Shown: positions 50,650-58,685 of the stretch, in pieces
How positions within the stretch are numbered: the stretch's first letter is position 1
Layout of the letters: every line of letters begins with the position of its first letter
Source: Streptosporangium amethystogenes
GTDB lineage: Bacteria; Actinomycetota; Actinomycetes; Streptosporangiales; Streptosporangiaceae
Reading direction: 5' to 3'
Assembly (NCBI RefSeq): GCF_000721075.1
Contig: NZ_JOEQ01000031.1
Coordinates: forward strand, 1-64,000
DNA: 64,000 nucleotides
The notes under the pieces: model-generated
Told to the model about the DNA's origin: nothing
Databases searched by the model: none
What the model saw: the letters and a program-made list of their open reading frames with translations, nothing else
Translations under genes and position numbers: made by a program

Positions 50650-51368
50650 CCGGCCTGCTGATCTGCACCGCCCTGGCCGTCGAGGCGCGGGCCGTACAAA
50701 GCGGCCTGCCGGCCCAGGAGGTACGGGTGATCCGGACCGGGATGGGCCCGCGCCGCGCCGCGAGTGCGGCGGCGCGGCTCCCGTCGGCGGGCGCGCTGGC
50801 GGTGACCGGTTTCTGCGGGGCACTCGACGAGGACCTGCGCCCGGGAGACGTGCTGGTGGCGAGCGAGATCCGCTTCGCGGGCCGGACAGTGCCCTGCCCC
50901 TCGGCGTGGGCGCTGGCCGAGGAGCTGGCTCGGGCCGGCCTGTCCGCGCGGACCGGGCCGCTGGTCACCTCCGATCACATCGTGACGGGGGCCGAACGCC
51001 GCAGGCTCGCCGCCGAGGGGGCGGCGGCCGTCGACATGGAGACCGGGCCGCTGGCGGGCGCGGCGGATGGCCTGCCGTTCGCCGCGCTGCGCGTCGTCGC
51101 CGACATCGCCGGTGCCGCGCTGTTGCGACCGGCCACGATACGCGGCGGCGCCGTGGCGTACCGCGTGCTGCGCCGGCTCGGCCCGATCCTGGCCCGCTGG
51201 GCCGCCGCGATCTCCCCCTCTCTCCCCGAGGAGTCCATCCCGTTCCATTACCCGAGGAGAGGCAACCCAGATGCCGACACCGATCCGCCAGAGTCTTCGC
51301 ATCGGCGGCTACATCCTCCGCCAGAAGCTACGCGGGCGGACGAAGTTCCCCCTTCTGGTGGAACTTGA
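50646..51368 (+). CDS. hpnG: Adenosylhopane nucleosidase/phosphorylase HpnG
   Basis: The 240-residue protein has the nucleoside-phosphorylase fold: LLICTALAVEARAVQSGLPA, VIRTGMGPRRAASAAARLPS, LAVTGFCGALDEDLRPGDVL, AVDMETGPLAGAADGLPFAA, LRVVADIAG. HpnG removes adenine from adenosylhopane, leading to ribosylhopane. The GTG start overlaps the shc stop. The frame runs 98 bases into hpnH; the last 30 or so residues (PESSHRRLHPPPEATRADEV) are therefore unlikely to be conserved. Confidence 0.9.
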   Translation: MTGLLICTALAVEARAVQSGLPAQEVRVIRTGMGPRRAASAAARLPSAGALAVTGFCGALDEDLRPGDVLVASEIRFAGRTVPCPSAWALAEELARAGLSARTGPLVTSDHIVTGAERRRLAAEGAAAVDMETGPLAGAADGLPFAALRVVADIAGAALLRPATIRGGAVAYRVLRRLGPILARWAAAISPSLPEESIPFHYPRRGNPDADTDPPESSHRRLHPPPEATRADEVPPSGGT

Positions 51369-52275
51369 GCCCTTGTTCGCCTGCAACCTGCACTGTGCGG
51401 GCTGTGGAAAGATCCAGCACCCCGCCGACGTGCTGAAACAGCGCATGCCGGTCGAGCAGGCCCTGGCCGCCATCGAGGAGTGCGGCGCGCCCATGGTCTC
51501 GATCGCGGGCGGGGAACCGCTCATGCACCCGCAGATCGGGGAACTGGTCCGGGAGCTGGTCGCCAGGAGGAAGTACGTGTTCCTGTGCACCAACGCGCTG
51601 CTGATCCCCAAGAAGATCGACCAGTTCAAGCCCTCGCGGTACTTCGCGTGGACGATCCACCTGGACGGCATGCGCGAGCGCCACGACGAGTCGGTGTGCA
51701 AGGAGGGCGTGTTCGACGAGGCCGTCGCCGCGGTCCGGGAATGCCGGCGTCGTGGTTTCCGGGTCACCACGAACACGACGTTCTTCAACACCGACAGCCC
51801 GCAGACGGTCGTCGACGTGCTCGACTATCTCAACGACGATCTCCGCGTCGACGAGATGATGATCTCTCCCGGGTACGCGTACGAGAAGGCGCCCGACCAG
51901 GAGCACTTCCTCGGCGTGCGGGAGACCCGGGAGCTGTTCCGCAAGGCGTTCTCCGGCGGGAACCGGCGGCGGTGGCGGTTCAACCACACCCCGCTCTTCC
52001 TGGACTTCCTCGAAGGGAAGATCGACTTTCCGTGCACGGCGTGGGCCATCCCCTCGTACTCGCTCTTCGGCTGGCAGCGCCCCTGCTACCTGATGTCCGA
52101 CGGCTACGCGGCCACCTACCGGGAACTGGTCACCGAGACCGACTGGGACGCCTACGGCCGGGGGCGCGACGACCGGTGCGCCAACTGCATGGCTCACTGT
52201 GGATACGAGCCGACCGCCGTCTTCGCCACGCTCACCTCGCTCAAGGAGTCGATCCGGGCTCTGGGCGGCGGCTGA
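51271..52275 (+). CDS. hpnH: Adenosylhopane synthase HpnH (radical SAM)
   Basis: The 334-residue radical SAM enzyme binds its 4Fe-4S cluster through CNLHCAGC (CxxxCxxC, about residues 38-45). It shows MVSIAGGEPLMHPQIGELVR, FAWTIHLDGMRERHDESVCK and a C-terminal Cys cluster, DDRCANCMAHCGYEPT. It links 5'-deoxyadenosine to hopene, giving adenosylhopane. GAGGAGAGG precedes the ATG. It overlaps the preceding hpnG and, at its 3' end, the convergent SDR by 35 bases. Confidence 0.95.
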   Translation: MPTPIRQSLRIGGYILRQKLRGRTKFPLLVELEPLFACNLHCAGCGKIQHPADVLKQRMPVEQALAAIEECGAPMVSIAGGEPLMHPQIGELVRELVARRKYVFLCTNALLIPKKIDQFKPSRYFAWTIHLDGMRERHDESVCKEGVFDEAVAAVRECRRRGFRVTTNTTFFNTDSPQTVVDVLDYLNDDLRVDEMMISPGYAYEKAPDQEHFLGVRETRELFRKAFSGGNRRRWRFNHTPLFLDFLEGKIDFPCTAWAIPSYSLFGWQRPCYLMSDGYAATYRELVTETDWDAYGRGRDDRCANCMAHCGYEPTAVFATLTSLKESIRALGGG

Positions 52276-53014
52276 GCCCCGGCTGCCCGCCGAACATCCC
52301 GGCGAGGGCGCGGAAGGGACCGGGCGCCGCGCCCTTCAGCCTGGCCGGCAGCCGCAGCCAGCCCGGCACGTACGACTCGGGCCTGCCGCACTCGACGGCG
52401 GACACGATCGCCTGGGCGACCCGTTCCGCCGGGATCGGCACGGGCCATCGCCGCGTGTAGGGGGCGCCGCGCCGCTCGAAGAACGGGGTCTCCACCACGC
52501 CGGGCAGCACGACTGACACGCCGATCCCGCGCGACTCGTACCGCAGGCTCTCGGCGAAGCCGAGCAGACCCGCCTTGGTGGCGGCGTACACCGCCTCGTC
52601 CCGCACCCCGATCGCTCCAGCGATCGAGGCCACGAAGACGAGGTGTCCCCGGCCGCGCTCGATCATGGCGGGTAGCAGCGACCGGGTCAGCAGGATGGGA
52701 GCGGTCAGGTTCCCCGCGACCAGGCGCTCGACGGTACCGTCCGGCATCGCCGGGAACGGCCCCGCCCACCCGCACCCGGCGTTGCCGACCAGCACGTCGA
52801 CCGGCCCCGCGCGCTCGGCGAGACCCGCGAGGTCCGTGGTGAGGTCGCCGGCGAGTGCCCGGCCACCGGTCTCCGCGGCGACGGCCGCGAGCCTGTCCCG
52901 ATCGCGCCCCGACAGGACGAGGCGGGCCCCCGCGGCGGCCATCGCCCGCGCGGTCGCGGCCCCTATGCCGGACGACGCCCCGGTGATCAGCACACGAGCG
53001 CCCGCGAGTCTCAT
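52241..53014 (-). CDS. Short-chain dehydrogenase/reductase
   Basis: A 257-residue SDR: cofactor loop VLITGASSGIGAATARAMAA, VDVLVGNAGCGWAGPFPAMP (NAG), catalytic VFVASIAGAIGV with Ser and EAVYAATKAGLLGFAESL (YxxxK). It oxidises or reduces a carbonyl/alcohol with NAD(P)(H). ATG 53014 is the family start. It lies tail-to-tail with hpnH and could act on a hopanoid side chain, but nothing specific shows this. Confidence 0.85.
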   Translation of the reverse strand: MRLAGARVLITGASSGIGAATARAMAAAGARLVLSGRDRDRLAAVAAETGGRALAGDLTTDLAGLAERAGPVDVLVGNAGCGWAGPFPAMPDGTVERLVAGNLTAPILLTRSLLPAMIERGRGHLVFVASIAGAIGVRDEAVYAATKAGLLGFAESLRYESRGIGVSVVLPGVVETPFFERRGAPYTRRWPVPIPAERVAQAIVSAVECGRPESYVPGWLRLPARLKGAAPGPFRALAGMFGGQPGLSRRPEPGSTP

Positions 53015-53121
53015 CTCGATCCCTCCGGTGTGCGGATGCCAGGAGCCCATGGTGCTCCTGTCCGTCCCGCATCCCGGGTAGGAAATGACCTTTGAGACCG
53101 TTCTTTACCGCACGGATTCCG

Positions 53122-54348
53122 TCAGGTGAGGAGGGTGTCTCCGATCCAGCCGCCCGGGGAGCAACCCGGTGGGACGGCGAAGACCGCCGAGCCGATCGGA
53201 GTCGTCCACTCGTTGAGCAGATCGGCCTCGTCCAGCCTGCGCTGGACGGGGATGAACTGCCGGGCGATGTCGGCCTGGTAGGAGGCGAACAGCAGCCCGG
53301 AGTCGGCGCGCCCGTCCGGGGTGAGCCCCTCGTCGTAGTTGTAGACCCGGCGCAGGATCCGCATTCCCGGATCGGCGACGTGTGCCCGGCGGATGTGAGC
53401 CTGCTCGGAGATGACCGGGAAGCCGATCGCGTTGAGCTTGGTGAAGTCGGCCTCGTCGTGCTCGTCGCGCCCGGTGAGCGGGGCGCCGTTGTCCAGGCGG
53501 CGGCCCACGGTGAACTCCTTGGCGACCCGGTCGACGGCGTCCCAGCTCTCCATCTCCGCCCGGATGCGCCGCAGCACCAGCGTGGTGCCGCCGTGCAGCC
53601 AGGACGGCCCCTCGCGCACCCACACGGCCCGGTCGAACTCGGGGGTGCCGGGCCTGGGGTTGACGGTTCCGTCGAACTGGCCCATGACGTTGCGCTGGGT
53701 CAGATCGGCGGCGTGGGTGCCGGCGGCACGCCGGAAGCCCCGCTGGGTCCAGCGCACCCGGGCGAAGGAGCGGGCGTCCTTGACGACCATGCGCAGGGCG
53801 TGGGCGAGGGTGAGGGCGTCGTCGGCGCAGATCTGCAGCAGCAGGTCCCCGCCGCTCCACTCCTTCCGGAGCCTGTCGACGGTGAAGGCGGGCAGCGGCG
53901 CCACGGTCTCGGGCCTGCGGTCGGCCAGTCCCGCCGCCGCGAAGAGGCCGGGGCCGAATCCGAAGGTCACGGTCAGCCTGGCGGGCAGCAGGGCCAGCTC
54001 GGGCTCGGTGTCGGCCAGGGCGGGCCTGCCCTGGGTCAGCCGCCTGGCGTCGTCGGTGAGCAGCCGCATCATCCGCCCCAGCGCCTCGCGGTCGGTGCCC
54101 GGCAGCAGGTCCAGGCCGACGAACACCCCGTAGCTCTGTGGCATGGTCGCGACGCCCGCCTGGTGGGCCCCGTCGAAGGGTTCCACCGCGGAACCACCGG
54201 GGACGGGGACGGAGGCGGGGACGGCCCGAGCGGGCCGGGGAGCGGCCGGGGGGACGGCCTGGTCGGGAGCGCAGGCGGCGAGGGCACCGGCCGCGGTGAC
54301 GGCGCCCCCCGCGAGCAGTCCCCTACGGCTGATTCGGGGGTCTGGCAT
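53122..54348 (-). CDS. Tat-exported DyP-type peroxidase
   Basis: The 408-residue protein starts with a twin-arginine signal (PRISRRGLLAGGAVTAAGAL, then ending near AAC). It carries the DyP motif GQFDG (about 223-227, catalytic Asp) in NVMGQFDGTVNP, a candidate heme His in SEQAHIRRAHV, and a LLFASYQADIARQFIPVQRR end. It is the EfeB/YcdB-like class: a heme peroxidase folded in the cytoplasm and exported. No EfeU/EfeO partner is present; a PCu(A)C gene lies 21 bp upstream, suggesting co-transcription. Confidence 0.9.
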   Translation of the reverse strand: MPDPRISRRGLLAGGAVTAAGALAACAPDQAVPPAAPRPARAVPASVPVPGGSAVEPFDGAHQAGVATMPQSYGVFVGLDLLPGTDREALGRMMRLLTDDARRLTQGRPALADTEPELALLPARLTVTFGFGPGLFAAAGLADRRPETVAPLPAFTVDRLRKEWSGGDLLLQICADDALTLAHALRMVVKDARSFARVRWTQRGFRRAAGTHAADLTQRNVMGQFDGTVNPRPGTPEFDRAVWVREGPSWLHGGTTLVLRRIRAEMESWDAVDRVAKEFTVGRRLDNGAPLTGRDEHDEADFTKLNAIGFPVISEQAHIRRAHVADPGMRILRRVYNYDEGLTPDGRADSGLLFASYQADIARQFIPVQRRLDEADLLNEWTTPIGSAVFAVPPGCSPGGWIGDTLLT

Positions 54349-54369
54349 GAGTTCTCCTCCGCTTCCCGC

Positions 54370-54936
54370 TCAGCCGTGGCTCTCGCCCATGTCCATGCCC
54401 TCGTGGCCCTCCGGGTCCGTGCCGGGCCGGTAGTTCTCCTGGCCTCCGGCGAAGTCCTTGCCGACCGCGGTGAACTCCAGGGTCCTGCCGTCCTTGAGAT
54501 TGAGGGTGAAGGGGATCTCAGCTCCGGGCTTCACCGCTTCGGTGACGCCCATCAGCATGATGTGGTCACCGCCGGGCTGGAGCCGGTGGGTGCCCCTCGG
54601 CGGGATCACGATCCCGCCCTCCTTGGGTCGCATGATCGTCTTTCCCGCTGCGTCGACGACCTCGTGCAGCTCGACCTTCGGCGACAGCGGCGAGACGACG
54701 GAGACGACCGTCACCTCGGCGTCGGTGTTGTTGACCAGGGTGCCGAAGGCGGCGCTCATCCCCTTCTTGGCGGTCTTCACCCACGGGTCGGTGATCGTCA
54801 AGGTGGGAGCGGCGGAGGTGGCGGGGGCCGCGGCGGGGGCCGCTGCCGGGGCGACGGTGCTCTGGGAGCCGCACCCGGCCAGGGCCAGCACGGCCGCGAC
54901 CAGGATTCCGGCAGGGGTGATACGACGAACGGACAT
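54370..54936 (-). CDS. PCu(A)C-type copper chaperone lipoprotein
   Basis: The 188-residue product has a signal with lipobox LALAGC, an Ala/Pro linker and the PCu(A)C domain: VELHEVVDAAGKTIMRPKEG, IVIPPRGTHRLQPGGDHIML-MG (His/Met copper ligands), ending with a His/Met-rich tail GHEGMDMGESHG. These carry Cu(I) outside the membrane to cytochrome oxidase. AGAGAGG precedes the chosen ATG. It is upstream of the DyP gene and downstream of a membrane gene on the same strand. Confidence 0.88.
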   Translation of the reverse strand: MSVRRITPAGILVAAVLALAGCGSQSTVAPAAAPAAAPATSAAPTLTITDPWVKTAKKGMSAAFGTLVNNTDAEVTVVSVVSPLSPKVELHEVVDAAGKTIMRPKEGGIVIPPRGTHRLQPGGDHIMLMGVTEAVKPGAEIPFTLNLKDGRTLEFTAVGKDFAGGQENYRPGTDPEGHEGMDMGESHG

Positions 54937-55122
54937 GGTGATGCCTCTCTTCTGGCCGGGCAGCCGACAGGCCGCGGCCGGACGCCGCTCGATGGCCATG
55001 CCGGGCAGGCAGCCTGGAACTGTCACGCTGGTTCGGTCCGCCGGGCGGCAGGAAGGCCGCGTCGGCGCAGGCCCGCGCGTGCGGGCTCGGGAACGGGTGA
55101 TGCCCCCGGGTGACCCGCGCGG

Positions 55123-55680
55123 TCAGCCGGAGGTGGCGGTGACGGTCCGGGGAGGGCCACGCCGGCTGAGGACGTGGCGCAGCACGGCGGAGCGGAGAGG
55201 ACCCGGCTCGATCGCGGGCGGGGTGAGGAAGGCCACGTACGCCGGGGTCACCGGCACGATGAGCACACGGCCGAACCGCGCACCGAGCCGTCGCAGCAGC
55301 GCCCACAGCGCCGCCTCGCCGCGCGCCAGCCAGAGCGCCGTCAGCCCGACGGCCCACCCGTGCGCCACCAGCATGCCCAGTCCGGGCAGCAGCCCCGCGT
55401 GGACATGCCCGACGACCTCGACGGGAGACGCGGCGTGCGCGAGGGAGAACAGCACGTGCACCCCGGCCTGCACCCCCGCCAGCAGCGGCAGGATCACCGC
55501 CAGCGTGCGCTCGCGCCCCGAGGTGGCGAGGGCCGCACCGAAGGCGAGGGCCAGGGCGGCGGCCGCGCTCGGCGCGGAGACCGAGCCTCCCGCGAGAACA
55601 TGCGCCATCACGCTCAGGCCCAGGCAGACCGCGGCGAAGGCGGCGGCCCGGGCGATACGGAAAGGCCAGGTCGCGAGCAT
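55123..55680 (-). CDS. Multi-pass membrane protein near copper genes
   Basis: A 185-residue protein with about five hydrophobic helices (AAAFAAVCLGLSVMAHVLAG, AALALAFGAALA, LAVILPLLAGVQAGVHVLFS, GLGMLVAHGWAVGLTALWLA). Several intramembrane His residues (MAH, GVH, LAH, GHVH, VAHG) could bind metal. Such proteins often accompany PCu(A)C genes in actinomycetes. The function is not established. Confidence 0.6.
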   Translation of the reverse strand: MLATWPFRIARAAAFAAVCLGLSVMAHVLAGGSVSAPSAAAALALAFGAALATSGRERTLAVILPLLAGVQAGVHVLFSLAHAASPVEVVGHVHAGLLPGLGMLVAHGWAVGLTALWLARGEAALWALLRRLGARFGRVLIVPVTPAYVAFLTPPAIEPGPLRSAVLRHVLSRRGPPRTVTATSG

Positions 55681-55838
55681 GGTCCGGCAATCATCCCATG
55701 CCGCCGTGGAGGTTCACGGACCGCCCTTGGCGGAGCGGGCGTTCAGCACCTCGGGCCGGTCACCGCGCTACCGTACTCACCGGTAACTGAGTAGCCGCGC
55801 TCATGCCCCGAAAGGCGGATCGGCCCGACGATGGGGAC

Positions 55839-56123
55839 ATGACACGACCGGTGAAGAACACCACGACCGCCGCCTTCTACCTGCAGGCCGTCCTCTCGTT
55901 CGGGCTGTCGGTGGCGGCCATGGTGATCGGTATCGCCTACCTGCCCGTGACCGCCTGGGTCCGGTCCTTCATGGGCATCGGGCTGCTCTACGTGGTGACG
56001 TCGACGTTCACTCTCGCCAAGTGCGTCCGGGACCGCACCGAGGAGGCCGCGGTCGTCAGCCGCGTCGACCAGGCCAGGCTGGACAAGCTGCTGGCGGAGC
56101 ACGACCCCTTCAAAAACGACTGA
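55839..56123 (+). CDS. YiaA/YiaB-like two-helix membrane protein
   Basis: The 94-residue protein: KNTTTAAFYLQAVLSFGLSV, AAMVIGIAYLPVTAWVRSFM and GIGLLYVVTSTFTLAKCVRD. This is the YiaAB two-helix domain (Pfam YiaAB), followed by a charged tail. The role in the inner membrane is unknown. GGGGAC precedes the ATG at 55839; an upstream ATG (55803) would add 12 residues. Convergent with a MarR gene. Confidence 0.8.
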   Translation: MTRPVKNTTTAAFYLQAVLSFGLSVAAMVIGIAYLPVTAWVRSFMGIGLLYVVTSTFTLAKCVRDRTEEAAVVSRVDQARLDKLLAEHDPFKND

Positions 56124-56142
56124 CGCCCTCCAGGACACAGGC

Positions 56143-56625
56143 TCAGGGCGCCGGAGACTCGCGGATCTCGGCCAGCGAGATCCGCATGGCGTCGGCGGCG
56201 CGGGTGAACCAGTCGGAGATGGCGGCCAGCTCGTCCGGGCCGTAACTCTCGAAGAGCTCGATGAGCCGCCGGTAGGTGGGTTCGTACGCCACCGCGACAC
56301 GGGCGGCCGGATCCCCCTCGGGGACGATCCGGATGCGACGGCGGTCGTGGGGGTCGGGGACGCGCCGGGCGTAGCCCGCGCTCTCCAGGCGGTTGACCAC
56401 CCCGGTGACGGCCCCGGTGGTGAGACCCGCCAGTTCGGCGAGGCGCCCCGCGGTGAGCGCCTCCCCTTTCGCGCCGAGGATGAAGCCGAGACACGTCAGA
56501 TCCGTGACGTTGATGCCGAGGCGCTCGGCGAGCGCGTGCTGCCCGACCATGCTCAACGCGATCAGCTGGTCCATCCGGCTCAGGACATCCAGCGGCGAGG
56601 CCCCGGGGCCGGACTTGCCTTCCAT
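56143..56625 (-). CDS. MarR-family transcriptional regulator
   Basis: The 160-residue protein has the MarR fold: INVTDLTCLGFILGAKGEAL, LAGLTTGAVTGVVNRLESAG, YARRVPDPHDRRRIRIVPEG (wing). Divergent from the 56757 gene, with an imperfect dyad upstream of its start. The last third differs from the other MarR in the window, so they are not close paralogues. Confidence 0.87.
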   Translation of the reverse strand: MEGKSGPGASPLDVLSRMDQLIALSMVGQHALAERLGINVTDLTCLGFILGAKGEALTAGRLAELAGLTTGAVTGVVNRLESAGYARRVPDPHDRRRIRIVPEGDPAARVAVAYEPTYRRLIELFESYGPDELAAISDWFTRAADAMRISLAEIRESPAP

Positions 56626-56652
56626 CGCGAATTCTCCTTACTATCTAAGAAG

Positions 56653-56670
56653 TTTAGCTCGTGAGTTAAA
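56653..56670. promoter_or_regulatory. MarR-type operator
   Basis: TTTAGCTCGTGAGTTAAA is an imperfect palindrome (TTTA.CTC..GAG.TAAA) located 28-45 bases upstream of the marR start, where it would overlap the promoter. A+T content is high around it. Confidence 0.5.
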
Positions 56671-56756
56671 TAATACGAGCAGATCCAACTTAGCCGCCTG
56701 CCGTCCGACGCCCCACCGGGACCTGCGGAAGGCGGGATCCGGATGGAGGGGAGCGC

Positions 56757-57161
56757 ATGGGGATAAGAAAAGACCTCGCGGAGCTGGCGGAGATCCACGA
56801 AGAGCACGACATGGGGCACACCGTGGCAGGCTGGACCGGTTCGATCGTCTGCATCACCGGTTTCGCGATCTCCGGGCTGGCGATGGTGGCCGCCAGCGTT
56901 CCCTTCTTCTGGGCGGGCGTGGGGGTCGTGGTCCTGGGCGGCGCCCTGGGATGGCTTCTCCACCAGATGGGCTTCGGCAAGGAGATCGGACCGCGGCCGG
57001 TCTCCGAACGCGGTATGCGCCGGCGCCCGGCACCGAGAACGGCGGGACGGCACGATCGCGCACGAAACTCCCAGGTCACCCCGGTCGGCGAGGGGCGACC
57101 GGCTGCTCACGACAAAGATCGCGCTCCGGCCGACCCCATGCCCACCTCGTCGCATATCTGA
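56757..57161 (+). CDS. HGxxPAAW-type (DUF6704-like) membrane protein
   Basis: The 134-residue protein: a charged N-terminus (LAELAEIHEEHDMGHTVAGW), the GHTVAGWTG motif, which is a variant of the actinobacterial HGxxPAAWTG motif, then two helices (SIVCITGFAISGLAMVAASV, AGVGVVVLGGALGWLLHQMG) and a long basic disordered tail. Intact family members have two helices and about 80 residues, so the tail is extra. Function unknown. Confidence 0.7.
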   Translation: MGIRKDLAELAEIHEEHDMGHTVAGWTGSIVCITGFAISGLAMVAASVPFFWAGVGVVVLGGALGWLLHQMGFGKEIGPRPVSERGMRRRPAPRTAGRHDRARNSQVTPVGEGRPAAHDKDRAPADPMPTSSHI

Positions 57162-57281
57162 TGAGACGAAAAATCATAAGTATTCAGTGATTCCACCCTC
57201 CACCGGGGCAGTCGGCTGCACATACCTGGTAAGACGGAGGGAATGCCCGCCCTGTGAACTGCGGGCCAAAGGAGTCTTTCC

Positions 57282-57785
57282 ATGCCACCCGAAGGTGTGA
57301 ACGCGCTCTCGATCTCGACCGGCGCGCACCAGGGCGCCATCGTGGTCAGGGCGATCGGCGAACTCGACTACGTCTACGCACCGGTCTTCCGGAGGGAGAT
57401 CGACCGATTCTGGAGCACGGGCACCGAAAACTCTCCGCTCTCTCCCCCGCCGCTCCTCCCGGAGAGTCCGCTCTCCCCGTCGCCACTGGTTCCGGATATC
57501 CGGGCCGAGGCCACCCCCCTGCTCATCCTCGATCTGGCCGGGCTCACCTTCTGCGACTCCACCGGGCTCGCGGAACTGTTGAGGATCCTGCGCCAGAGCC
57601 AGGAGACGCGGACCCGCCTGGTGGTGACCGGGGTGAGCCGGACGCTGCACCACATGCTCGCCACCGCCGGGCTGCTGAGCTACTTCACGCTGGCCGCCTC
57701 CGTGGAGGAGGCACTGCCACTCGGGGAGACACCGCCACTCGGGGAGACACCGCCACTCGGGGGGGCCGGGGCGATGGAAGGCTGA
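57282..57785 (+). CDS. STAS-domain protein (anti-sigma-factor antagonist-like)
   Basis: The 167-residue protein has the STAS fold: IVVRAIGELDYVYAPVFRRE, LLILDLAGLTFCDSTGLAEL (phosphorylatable Ser in DSTG, about 93) and VTGVSRTLHHMLATAGLLSY. A Pro/Ser/Leu-rich insert (about 48-72, PLSPPPLLPESPLSPSPLVP) splits the domain between the first helix and the Asp strand. The C-terminus contains three copies of an 18-base repeat (LGETPP). AAAGGAG stands before the ATG. Such proteins free sigma factors by binding their anti-sigma kinases; no partner is nearby. Confidence 0.8.
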   Translation: MPPEGVNALSISTGAHQGAIVVRAIGELDYVYAPVFRREIDRFWSTGTENSPLSPPPLLPESPLSPSPLVPDIRAEATPLLILDLAGLTFCDSTGLAELLRILRQSQETRTRLVVTGVSRTLHHMLATAGLLSYFTLAASVEEALPLGETPPLGETPPLGGAGAMEG

Positions 57786-57980
57786 AGGACACCTGCGGAC
57801 GCGCGGCGGTGCCGGTCCGGCGGGCCCCGTCCGGCCGCCGTGAACGGCCGGCCGCGCCTCGTGGGTGACGTGCCCGCAGAAGTCCTGAGATATATGTCGT
57901 CAAAACACACTCATTAGCCTGACAAGTGAGTCAATATCTTCCTACGGGAAAATCCACTCTTCGTCGAAAGTGGGGTCCCG

Positions 57981-58685
57981 ATGCGGAAGACGTCGCCGCG
58001 GGCGACCGCGGAAGCACTGCCCGAGACCCTGGACGGGCTGCCGGTGGCACCTGGAGAATTCCTTGCCCTGGTGTCCGTGGACTTCACCGGAACGTACCAG
58101 GTCTACCTGGCCGCCAAGGACGAGCGCATCAAGTTGACCAGGCTCTCCATGAGCCTGCTCTCCGCCCCGTTCGCCGCCGCGATCGCGCTGGCCGGCGCGA
58201 AAGTGATCAGCCCGAACATGCTGGCCTCATGGCAGAGCGCGCCCTGGTACCTGTTCGCGACGGTCGCCGCGTTCGGGCTGCTCAGCGTACTGTCCTTCCT
58301 GCGGCTGATCGAGGCGGTGAACGCGCACATGAGAACCGCGCGGGCGCTCAACAATTTCCGTCTGCTCTACGTCGTCCACCTCAAGGACCAGTTCTCAGCC
58401 CTCGGCTGGACTCCCAACCTGCCGGTGGACCCCCGCTATCCGGAGACGTACGCGCCGTTGGCCTGGCCGGGGATCAACGTGATGATGCTGGCCCTGGTCA
58501 ACAGTTCCTACATCGCGGTCGGCGTGCTCGGGATGATCGGAGCCGTACCCACCACAGCTCTGCTCCTGGTGATCATCGGACTGCTCGCAATGATCCACTA
58601 CTTCGTCTACTACGTCCGCGCCAACGTTTCCCGGCAACGCCGACTCCCACACAATCCCTTCCATTTCCCCAACGTGGAGACCTGA
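57981..58685 (+). CDS. Four-helix membrane protein paired with a thymidylate-synthase-like protein
   Basis: The 234-residue product has a cytoplasmic-looking start (LPVAPGEFLALVSVDFTGTY, QVYLAAKDERIKLTRLSM), two helices (SLLSAPFAAAIALAGAKVIS, WYLFATVAAFGLLSVLSFLR), a soluble middle (HLKDQFSALGWTPNLPVDPR) and two more helices (VMMLALVNSSYIAVGVLGMI, TALLLVIIGLLAMIHYFVYY). No family recognised. The next gene starts at the base after its stop, so the two are a coupled unit. GTGGGG precedes the ATG. Confidence 0.6.
   Translation: MRKTSPRATAEALPETLDGLPVAPGEFLALVSVDFTGTYQVYLAAKDERIKLTRLSMSLLSAPFAAAIALAGAKVISPNMLASWQSAPWYLFATVAAFGLLSVLSFLRLIEAVNAHMRTARALNNFRLLYVVHLKDQFSALGWTPNLPVDPRYPETYAPLAWPGINVMMLALVNSSYIAVGVLGMIGAVPTTALLLVIIGLLAMIHYFVYYVRANVSRQRRLPHNPFHFPNVET

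Noticed and set aside
53092..55113. A 673-codon plus-strand frame across the DyP and PCu(A)C genes
   Set aside because: DyP and PCu(A)C motifs, signal peptides and SD sites are on the minus strand. The plus frame is Gly/Val/His-rich shadow.
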